From Parelaphostrongylus tenuis (taxonomy: Eukaryota > Nematoda > Chromadorea > Rhabditida > Metastrongylidae): a DNA stretch of 64,000 nucleotides. Shown piece by piece: positions 44,501 through 56,500 of the stretch (position 1 is the first letter of the stretch; each line of letters starts with the position of its first letter). Both the position numbers and the translations under genes were made by a program. The notes beneath the pieces were generated by a model. That model ran no database searches. It saw nothing but the letters and a program-made list of their open reading frames with translations, and had not been told where the DNA came from. Where the stretch lies: positions 1-64,000 of the forward strand of contig JAHQIW010006223.1 of assembly GCA_019055375.1 (NCBI GenBank). The letters are read 5' to 3'.

Positions 44501-47500
44501 AATAGTATTAGACTAATACTACATACGCCCAGGGCTGAAGAAGGCGGGTCGCCGAATTGTCAGCCGAACTTCTACGACTAATTTACCAACCTCGCGTCAG
44601 CTAATCTAGATAAGTTTTCTCGATTTTCATATAACAATTAATTATGCCGAGGTTTATAGAAAGTCGAACTTTTGAGTTTTTTAATAGTTAACACTCGAGA
44701 TTTCTAGTATTTCTACTGCACTTTTCGCAGTGCTGTGATCATCCATTTGTTTCTTCTATATATAAGAGAATTAAGTAGTGAGCAAAAATACGACCTCAGG
44801 CTGGAGTCGAACCCGTGTTTCATCCATACCGGGAACGCGTGCTACCACTATATCACAGAGGCACATTTCAGCACTACTCATCATAGCGCTGCGAAGAATG
44901 CGGTAAAAATACTAGAAATTTCGACTATTACCTATCACAATGGCCGTCAGCTTAACTGGGTTCACAAAGCGAAATCGCATATCCGACCAAACCTGTTAAA
45001 TGTTGGTGGCTGACAGCTAACATAGAGATGTTGAAGAATGAGTATTGGACGCGAATGTACCCTGTGCTGTAGTGGTAGAACGCGTCCCCGGTTTGGAGGA
45101 AACGCGGTTCACCTCCCGTCTGAGGACGCATTTTTTGCTCACTACTCAATTCTCTTAGGGTTGTTATTAGTTTCCGCATAAAGGCGAAATTTTCAAAAAC
45201 TTGCAGAGCTTTTTGCTCGATCCTAATAAACTCTTGACCGTTTCCATTGCAAGTGTTTTTTCCAACGCTTAATTTCTCCACAGTTTTTTTGACGCATAAA
45301 TTTTTGCGCAGTCAACATCCATTTTTATTTTTTCGCATTTTTTAGCCAATAAGACCAGAACCTGTACCAGATATTAGTGAAACCGAAGCGGTGTTTGAGA
45401 CAGAGACTACAGGCTTCGAGATTCTGAAAATGAAGCTAGCAGAATGGAGCCGGTAATACTTTTTCATTACAAATTATAACTTTTTAAGTAGACTTTTATC
45501 TAATTGAAAGTAAACGAGATAAAGTTTGTAACAGATATATTGAATAGTGCGGATAACAGCCTGATTCATGTTGTCGATAGAAGCATTTTCTAATGAGGAG
45601 ATGGAAACTGGTGGTGATCGTACGAGTGTTGATTTACATTTGATTACTTTGCTTATCAGCAAATATCATTTCATGCGTCGTTTATCCAATTATGGACCTA
45701 GCATAAAGAAGACGCTGTTTCGTGTGCCTTAGAGTACTTTTGTATTTGTTTGTTAATGGTCGATAATGTTTTTAAATTGTCATTATTAAGCCTGTAACAA
45801 GAGGTCGTTAATAACTAGTTTTGTTTGGCTCGTTTCAAAGAGTTTCGTCTCCTTAAGAACCATTCATTCGAGTCGATCGTTCACTGTCGTTCTCCTCGCT
45901 GTGAATTTGTCTTCGATTTGTTTGATTCGAGCCTCCACCGAAGAAAGTTCGACGTTAGACAAATAAAACTACTTATCAATAGCCTCATACTAAAAGCTTG
46001 ATCTTCTTTTTGAGATACTTTATTGATTCATTTTATAGTGCTTTTTTTCACTGTGCGGAACCCAGTGTTTCTAGCATGCAATTCGTTTGTTTGTCTTCTT
46101 CCTAAACGTCGTAAACATTGGTTGAGCAAATCTCCTCACATTCTCGAGGGTAGCCTGACTGTGGCGAACCATAAGGCGTTGTTGTAGACTGCCGGAGACC
46201 TTCGGGGTGGAGCACGGCTCTACGCGCCGCGATGAGCATCACAACCACCCGGCCACGTCGCTACCAAGGCTTAATTAAGAAAAAAAAAACCTAAATGATT
46301 ATATCGCGGTTGAAGGAAAGTTGGTTTGCATTGATTCATGGGGCTCTATGCAATTCTTAATAATATGGACTTGTGTAAGATGATCGCCAGGGGAAATTAA
46401 GCGTGTTATCCCAATCAGCGGTTGATTCGCTAGTTGGCAAAACAAGTAGCTAATTATCATGCACTTTATCCTGTATATATGGAGCTTGCCAAAAGGGGTT
46501 CTACCGAGCGGTGCTCTGTCGAAGAAGGTTCTCAACTCGAACGAACGAAGGTGAAGGTCTATAAACGAGGGTGAACGAAAGTGAATGATCGACTTGAATC
46601 ATGAGCTCTCAAGAACACGAATCGCGTCGAAATGTCAATCAGAGAAAACCATTTATCAACAATCTCGTGCGGACTTACTCTACTCAGCGAAGAAAATATG
46701 ATTGATTGATTACACCGAGGTTGAAGGAACGTCGGTTTACAGCAGATGTTCTCATTTTCTTTGATATATGAGCCTCGTATTTGTGATTGTTGGTGTCAAA
46801 ATAATGTAAGTTGATAAAGATTTTGAAGAAAAATGCAGTGTTTTCAAGGGATATGAATTTTCAGAAAGCATGATTTCGCGTTTGGCACATGTAGATATGA
46901 AAAGATGTCTGCGTGCTTTGTATGGTGGCGTACGATGCCTGAAATGAGATAATAAGTTGTTTTGGCTTTTTCAATAGAACATTATGAAGTACCGTCATCT
47001 CGCGTTCATGGCTCACCAAACCATCCGTCCTTACAAGGTCCGTAAACGGGTGCCAGACTAGTCCCAGACTTGTCTGGGAGGATAAGCAACAGTGACTCGA
47101 TACATCGGTAGGTCACTGCGAGTTACTGTAAAGGCCAGATATGCATTCACTCACTCCAAAAAAAATTGAGAAATGAAGAAGAATGCATAACGCATCCCTC
47201 TGAGATAGATCAAAGTAGAGAACCGCATCATTTATCATACGGCGAACTAGAAACCTTGGGATTCTTGAAACACCAAGAACCTTGGCATCGCACTAGCGAT
47301 CAGCTGATCCAATCAGATTCCTTGGAAAAACCACTTATAAAGCTGCTAAAACTTTAGTCGAGATTAATTAATGCTACAAGAAGGGAGAAAAAACAATGTC
47401 GCCTTTTTTGGGTTGCGATCTGTTTCTCACTATTGACTAATGAAATTTCTGTTCTAGGCGATTAATATATTTCTATGTGTCACCGAGTGGATGGTTTTAT

Positions 47501-50500
47501 TATTATTGGACTTGTGTTGTTTCACTTGGATTATTATATAATATGTTGGCCATGGTGATTTTCATATTCGACGACGTCTTCATTGGCTATTTTTTTCAAT
47601 GGCTCTATTTGAATTTATTCTTCGATTGTATCTTTCTACTTGATATCCTCATACAATCGAGAACAAGTGAGTGTTTTTGACGTTTTTCATCAAAATTTTT
47701 ATAGGATTTATATTGAGATCACGTTTCAGTCCTTCTGGATGAAGCTTGACAGAATGTTCCAAAAAGAATATTTTCTTTTCTGTTCTGACTCTATCGCTAG
47801 TTGGCCTTATAACTGTTTTTCTTTTGCTCATTATATCGGAAATCGGCTGAAGAATCAAGAATGGCAAATCAAATTATTCAGAATGATATAGAATATTAGA
47901 ACTACATACCAAATCTTAACGACATGATGAAAAAGCTAAACTGATTTTGTCGTTCATAGTAACTTAATGCGTGATTTATGACTTGCCTTATGCAAATTAT
48001 GACTATCAATATTTTCGCGAAGGGAAGGCTGTCCATCACTGCTTGTATCCTTGCTGCACGTTGGGGTTTGCTTTTTTCTATACCCACTAGATACTTATTA
48101 CTATATGACTGGTATTATTACGCTTCAGTACAAATTAGCATTCAATTGGGTATAACTGAGGATTAATATAGTAGTGATAAACAATGATAATCTTTCATTA
48201 CCGAAGTAAAAAAAGAGTCTGGCCTAATCAACGAGGCAAACAAATCTTCTTATATCAAGGTGGTTCGCCACAGAAATACTACAAAAAAATGTTCTTTGAA
48301 AGAAAAACATGACTAGGATATTCGTCAAACTATTCCTAATAAAAATTATATTCTAATTAATTAGCCCATTTAGACTGCCTATCTTTCTTATTTCAAAATA
48401 GAGTAACCACTTTACCACCTATATCACTTTACCACCTACTCTATGGCATTTCTATATCATCTCTAATACATTTATGGTGTCATATAGTATCAAAGTTAAG
48501 CGGTCCAATACTAAATCAAAACTGGATGTAACAAAACTGTCCTTTAAGGAACTAGGTAATCTGAGCACAGGATGATTAGTAACACAATCGTGTGCTCAAG
48601 AATATAGACTTAACAACTTGTAAATTTTTAATGCTCATCTTCGCGAACATAAAATTTCAAATGCAGCGTTTTCATTCAGCCAGTTCTCTACTTTTTGGAT
48701 ATCTTCCTGTACCAATAAAAGGTCAGCGCGCTCAGCCATCGACCACTTTGTGATCCAGCTGGGCTTTATCACTTTGAACTGAAACGGTTTCAAAAATTGA
48801 TACTGATTTACTTTCATCCGGCAGTTCATACGAAATTGTTGATGACTTTCTCGGCTTAGATGACCACAATAAACTTGTCAGCGTGCATTTTTTGGTGTTC
48901 TTGACCCACTCAAAAAATTCATTCACTCCGGTGAAGCGATGAATTACTGACAGAATGAGAAAAAAAGGGGAACTAATTTTTTATAACTTGTTATGTTATA
49001 CGCCCCTGATCAATTATTTTAATGTGTGAGAACTTCCAGCATACACATTTGATGGCAGTGAGGTGAAAAACATAAGGCTGACAACTAAAACTACTATAGA
49101 AGGTTGGCTATCTTATCATTGACCTTCTTCGTTTTCTTCTTTCTGAACATTACCTATAGATATGTTGAGATAAAATGTTGATTCTAACTACAATCTCAAA
49201 AAAAGCAATCTCTAATTACCTTCCAATCAGCTGTTTTCAAATCTTGCAATAAACATTTAGCATAGTCTGTGAAAATGTTTGAAGGCTTTTCGGGTAGGTA
49301 GTCAGTGATTTCCTTACGTTTCGGCGGTTTCGCCCGCTTTATTGTCGGGGCCACACTCCCCACACTAAACCTTACTCTAGAGGGTGCAAAGGAATAATTA
49401 CGTCTATTAGATCAGCAATTATAACGGTAAGCAGAAAGCTTATAACAAAGTCTTAAAATTGCCTCCTTTGGCATCTAAACATTTAGAGAGTCATTTGCGA
49501 ACATTTTTAACAATGCTCGCTCATACTTCTATCGTAATTTCATCTCAAACACGTGTCAAACCCGTTTTTAAAGCACATATACGATAGTGTAGCGACTAGC
49601 CGAGATTTCTTCCTCCAGTATGAACCACACGAAGTAATTCATTTAGTTGGACACCAACGAGTTTGATGGCCAAATCTTCTTGCCTTCAAAAGCCGGAAAC
49701 TGCTCTTGACGGATGGCAGCCTTCAAGCGGGTCGAATGCACATGAGGAGCTCAGCTTTACTGAAGCGTAAATCCGTCGGCACCAAAGTACTGAGTATTCC
49801 AAGACTCTAGTACGATTCGTAAGACCTGCTGCTGATAGCTGGCAGCGTCGATTTTGCCGTTTCTGGTAATTAAGACCAACGGCATTTTTCCGGTAGCTCA
49901 AATACCGGCTCAGGCCATCACAGATGCGGGAAGATAACGGAAGTCATGGTTTTTACTACTACGGACTTCTGCTGACCTTTCTTGAAAAGTTGACGTCGAT
50001 TTTGGCAATTGTGGAGTGATTCGACTGTGAATATACTCTTATCCGTAGAAGATACTTTCGAGAAACGAGCACCAGCTATCGAGCGGATCGCTAGGGAGCC
50101 TTTGAAAGTCCTTTTCCATTCATCTTTTTGTCCAGAAAGTGAACACAAGCGATCTTGTAACTGCGCAGTTTCAGCTTATTTTGACAATTTTTCTAATGCT
50201 TCGCTCCCTGGATTCGAGCTATCCGAGCTATTTTGCGCATCGCACGCTCCAAATTTTAGTGAACTTGGCAGCGGGTTTTTCAAATGTTTCCCGGAGTAGA
50301 CAAGGTGGTTGGACTGACCTTTGACCTCTTTTTCAAACGTTTCACCTCTCTGCAGACACTTGCTGGTTTTGAACTAGTCGATTTCAACTTTCATTCCCGT
50401 ACTGTGCATTTCAACTACTGCGGTAAGTTGATGTTTTACGATCCCTAGCTTGAGCACATCCGAAAATAGACAATCGAATAAAACAAAATCTAGACCAAAA

Positions 50501-53500
50501 TTCAGATTCAATTCAATTTCAAAATGCAAAATTCAGCGAAGAATTCAATAAAAATATCAGCATTGATAGAAAAATATTATATCAATGCTGAAACCAGCAA
50601 GATACAAAATTGACATGACTTTTTACGCATCCTGTATAACAGGGCTGGGGAGAGGTTATGGTGATAGCGTGTGATATTGTGTTGAAACCATTTTTCTCAT
50701 TCGATTTCTTTTGGCCGATAGTGAATATGTAAATGTCGCTTTCCAATCGACCATTTTAGGCCTCGCTATAAATTTTCAATAGTCCGTAAGAATGTTTGAA
50801 GCTTTTTGAGGCTAGTACATCGATTTACGTACGCTTCGGCGATGTACGATTGGAAGGTAATATCTACGTATTCACTACCAGCCAAATTAAATCGACTGAA
50901 GAAGTTGTGATAACCACAATCACGTGCCATAAACGCCTCCGCATCCGTGCTAGGGTCCAAGTGGGGCAAGTGGCTCTGATGAAACGAGCGATACTGCCGA
51001 AACGTACGTAAGCCACTGACGCACCAAACTCGATAAGGCTTTAAATATTCTCAGGACTTTTTATGATTTTTAGTTATCGGATATACTTCGACTTAGCGTC
51101 ACTGCTGCCAGTCGACTTTGTTCTGTTTTTCAACAAATCAATCTCTTTAGTAAGATCGGCGCGACTTCTGAAAGGTGAGGAAAATCTTATTTGTATGTAA
51201 CACCAAGCCTTTTTTTTTAGCATCACCACAGAACAGTGAAAAGTTGAAGTTTGAAAGCGGCGATTGATATCAGTGCTAATTAATAATCAATAATAACATT
51301 TATCAGTCAACATCAGTATTTGATAATATCTTCACAATTCACATTTTACACAACCTGTTGTATCATTTTCATTGTGCGATTCCATGTACTTCAAGCATTC
51401 AATTTCTTTCCTCATATTTATCGTCTCAAAAGAAATACGCACAATTAGCGCGGATTCGACAGATACTCGAGAATCGCGACTTCATAAATGACGTAGAATA
51501 TTGGTCGAAATGATTCCCCATGCAATTCTGAAGGTAGCGGAGCTATTAAGACGTTCCTAGGTGTCGAGATGATTGAATTCAAAAAAGTGGTAGGGGAGAC
51601 GTGGGTCGAGGCTCGAATTATGACCTTGTTTCCTGGTAACCAGCATCACTAACTACTCTGATTCAATGAGTATCAATAGCATTTATAGTTCGGAAGGCTC
51701 TTTAATGGTGCTCAGCGAATATATTAACATAAACACATTTTCTTTGTGATCGGTACGCTATTTATCGCAGAAGGTTCTTCTCAGAAGTTTTGATGTCATC
51801 TCGCCAGGGTTTCTCCACGATTAATGGACCTCCATATTTCTTCAATTTTTGTTATTATCTAGTCGTACAGACGTAAATGTGGTGCCACTTCTTAGCTTAA
51901 GTAATCGTGTTGGATTGATAAGTCATGATTTGAACTGCCTTACGATCTATTCTTTCTAACTCTTGCACGAGGTTGTTATATCATTTCAAAAGCAACCGCT
52001 ATTCCAGCAGCTTTGACTTTTCCGGAGCCTAAACGTGCTATAAAATATCTTATTTATTATTTGGTTAAAATGTCTTCTACCTGACTGAAATCTGATCGAA
52101 AAATCGCCTACTAATGCAAATCTATCGCCTTTTTGTATGAAAAGTCAACCAGTGTGTTGTCACACGTTATTACGATAGACTTTTAAATTTTATCCAAAAT
52201 CTTTGAGCGCTGATGTTTCCAGCTTGTATATTAAGATGCTCGATACTATCTCAATTGTTGCTATCAGGCCTTTCCTATGTGTATCTAAAAGAGTACTAGT
52301 CCGACATTTTACCTTTCCAAACAGGTGTTCAAAGTGGTAGTAGACATTAATATGATAATTTATGAGGTAGGCATTCAGTCCGATTTCTGCATCAGGTGTT
52401 CACTAGATATAGGAATTTCAATTGAACTTTGAGATATGAAATATAACAGTACGTCTAGGCTCTGAGAAATGCAAGACACCGAACGTCAACGTGCGCCTCT
52501 ATGCAAACCTCCTGTAAGCTTTGAGAAGGAGTAATTCATTGAGTAGTTTTGACTATTCTTGCCCAGCTTTATCGAAGTACGTAATTCCGATTTATTGAGA
52601 AGTCTTGGACCAGTTGTTCGCGAAAAGCTTCCGAAGGAGGCAGCAGAACAACAAGGGAGCGGGGTTTCTAGTGTTGTATTCAAGAATTTTTTTACTACTT
52701 TGAAGCTATTGACATTGTCCGTAAACGTGAACACTTTTTGATAATTCATTGTTTTCTTCATGTGAAGACACGAGGTTAGTTACGCCATTTATCGTTCACA
52801 ATAGCTAACTTTTCACCGATTTTCACCTTCGAGCTTGGAACGGTGAAGTTACTGCCGATCTAGTCAAATAAGTATTTCTATGAACACAAAAAAAAACAAA
52901 AACGGATACGAGAAGTCCATCTGTTGAGATATTCAACTAACCGAATTTTATGTTAGTTCGAACTTTCCAGACTCTTAAAAGACGAAATCCATCGAATAGT
53001 CAGCTAATATGAATAAATAGCGTAGTAACAACCTTGTGTGTTCTCATTGAGAAAGAAGTTGATTACTGATCTGTGCTGACATTAATAGAAGGTCGTACTT
53101 AAGTGGTACTTTCCTGATAGTTTAACGATTTAACAGAAGTCAAATCACTTTGTAACAGCTTCTAAGTTTTGATTTGCTCAAAGGTCGCGCTCTAAACGCT
53201 GTCCACCAAAAACTGAATTGTTTTTTCCAGTTTATCGACTAAATGATTACATTGAGACTGCGCAAAAACGTACATCGTTCCCGCATGCGTTCAAGATCTC
53301 TATGCTGATTACCGCCTGCTATATTTTGTTTCATTGGAATGCCTGTGTGTATTTTCTTTTCAGCTTAGCTGAAGGGATTTCTGGTTAGTCATTCACCGTC
53401 TGATAATAGAACGTTGGCGAAAATTCTTTGCCCAGATTTTTTCTTAGATTTTTTTGTCCTTTTGTGAAAAACTTAGGATTTCTTGGGATACAATTATTGT

Positions 53501-56500
53501 TGTCATTAGTTCATTGCCCAACTAAACGAAAACTTTTTACAGAAGACGACACCAACGCTTTCGGTTTCTCGTATTATAAGGTGTTCGATCCACGAATACC
53601 AACATGCTCGGTGAGTTTTATTCAACTTACAGTAATGTAAGCCATGCTCTCCTTATCCACAATTGTCAAAAAATTTCTGAACTAACATCCCCTTCATAGT
53701 ATCCTTTGCTCTCCTCTATCGCTTCGTGGCTATAAGCGGCCACAATCCTGATGAGAAGTAGAATTTCAGGTGTTCAATGATCCGAATTGTCAGTTCCCAG
53801 AAAATTTCAGTCTTCTTGATATTGATGATTATCGTATGTTCTATATGAAAGATATGTATGAGTTCTGGAAAGGAAAGTGAGTTTACATTGTTAATCAGCC
53901 GATCGACCAAGGCGATTGTCATTCAAAGTTAGAAAAGTTTCAATAAAGAGCGGTACCATACTGCGGAGTTGGAAGTATGGTGACACCTCACGTTTCCTGT
54001 TGGTGAAACCCGGGTTCAACTTTCGTCTGGGGTCGAAATTTTGGTACCGCTCATCATTTTTAGATGTACATTTACAACGTCTTACCATTGCTGCAAAACA
54101 GTAAAAATGAAAATTACATAGAGTATCAAAAAATTGAGGCAGGTGATATTTTATCCCTGCTCTAATTATTGCGGCAATCTGCCATGGAAAACTTCTAACA
54201 TCAGTACTACACGTTCCATTTGATTAGAATTTCACTGCCTAAATAAGTATTTTTCTAATTAATGTAACAAAATAGATGTACCACTACTTTTATGGCTCAC
54301 ACACAGTTTAACATTGTCACCTATCCTCTCAAACTAGAGAGAAGTTCACTAATACCACTTAATTCGTTCCTAGGCGATATCAAATTCTGATAGAAGTTTC
54401 TTTTAGGTCAAGTATAAAGAATTATCAAATCAAACACAGGTTAGGTACTCAGAACCTGGAAATGCCGATTATCACGTTTGAACGGCACACAATCACGATC
54501 ACATACACAAATTTTTACGTAGTTTCAACTTCCTATCAGTAGTTCAAAGTAAACTTGCTTGCATGAGGCACGGTTTTTTTTGGCAAGAAGGCGGTAGTAT
54601 GCTTCATCAGATCACTTTTCTCGCAGTCAATTTGAGTCTAAAGAGATCAACTTGCTTAACTATATCTGCTTAATCTTTAGAATTTAGATTTACAAAATGG
54701 GAAATGGGAAATTTTTCGCGGGAATACAGTATGAGCATTTACTGGTCGGCACTCACTATCACCACATGCGGCCAACAGGTTTGCCGTCTCACAAAGAAAC
54801 GCACTAATAAGTTGTTTTTCAAATGATCTTTTATTCTTTAATAAAAAGCCAAGACTGTCGAAATAATGGGTTATCACTTCTTCATTCAATCAACACTTTT
54901 GCAATAATATTATGCTTCTGACTGCCCTCGTGCACTAGCCTTTGCGACGGGGTCACGTGTCAACCACTGCATCACCAAGGCTTCTCTAAAAATCAAATTC
55001 GCCATTCCATTTATGACCACTCGATCGATCAATATCGATTGAATCTTAATGCGGACGAGGCTGGCGTAACGCCAGAATCCTTGAACCTGTAGTTTTGCCA
55101 TCAATCGACTTTCTATGCTTAGAGTAGGATAGATACGTAACAAGGTCTTATCACAAACACAGAATTTCTAGCTCCTCAAGACGTCTCATATTTTCGTTTT
55201 TCTTTTGGAAATGAAGTAAATAACAATGACACAATAACGTCACAATTTAAGGTGGTACAAAACGAAAACATACTTTAACAGATTTTAGTATATTCGCCTT
55301 TCTGTTTCAAATTTTCAATTAATATTATACTTTATCTTTTGCCTCGTCTTCATGACAATCACACTTTTTTATCTTTCTCTCTTTATCGGCTACTTTATGA
55401 ATTATCTGCATCCGAATCATTCTTTCAGAAGCCTTCTGCAATTTTTTCGGCAACAATTTTGTTCTGCGATCATTTCAAATGTTTTCAGCCGTATCCGTCT
55501 TCATCTCCACAGAAATATGTTGGAAGTAATTGACACACTGATTGGAGTGTTGGTGTTCGCCACCATCATTGGTGGCGTGGGTAGTGTTGTAACTCAGATG
55601 AACGAGGATGTTTATGATTTCAGACAGAAAATGGACGGTATCAAATTCTATATGAAATACCGGTAAATCATACGCCGATCTAAGATTTCATTTTCTCTTT
55701 TCTTCCATTTCATCCCGTATTCTCCCTTTTTTGTCTGCTCTTTCATTTTTTTCTACAATTTTTTATAACCGATGAAGCTTTATTGACGGATTCTCAAGAG
55801 ATAAAATCACTTAATATTGATACATTTTGGATTTTCCCATGCATAATACTCATGGAATCGCATATTCACTACTCAACTTAATGTCCCAAAAAAGATCTCA
55901 CTTGAATTACCAGATATTTAGGAAAGTTATTTATAGAATCATAGAAAAGTATTAAAGATACCATTTTCCAGCCATGAAATATTATTTTTGTGATATATTG
56001 AGTGAAAAAATTTTCAAAAGACTAAAAAACTTTTTCAACATTTACTGTATTTTTTTGAGCACTCTATTCTATGAAAAACTTATATACTTGGAAATTTCGG
56101 TGGTCTGAATCTATTGTTCAACATTAATGTGCATATTTCTGTGAAATTCAGATTGGTCACGCCCGCAATTCAAGAGCGTGTCATCTCCTGCTTCACTTAC
56201 ATGCACTCAGTACATCAACTGTATGATGAACAAGTGGGTTTATAGCGATTAATACTACTAACGAAGAAAAAGATTGAGACTGAGGATGATCAATCTCTTA
56301 GACATGCGCTATGCATTCTATTCTATGCGTAGTTTTAAGTGATTGAGTGCATATCTGACGTGTACAATGCCTTGCAATGGTAAATGGTCTATCAACCTAA
56401 TCTATGAACGTATTTATCCTTTCACAAAAATCTGTTACAGTTCCCTGGCCTTTGTAGACACAACGTTTAAGTCATCCAGGGGAAAGGTAGAGGGCAGGGA

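Noticed and set aside
47698..47870. S2-S3 linker exon starting after TTTTTATAG
   Set aside because: Completing the split codon from the previous exon puts this segment in a frame that stops after about a dozen residues, and the longer frame does not resemble a CNG linker.
48635..48926. Minus-strand reverse-transcriptase fragment
   Set aside because: A block like ADLLLVQEDIQKVENWLNEN faintly resembles an RT palm, but neighbouring blocks do not match any RT, so it is left unassigned.
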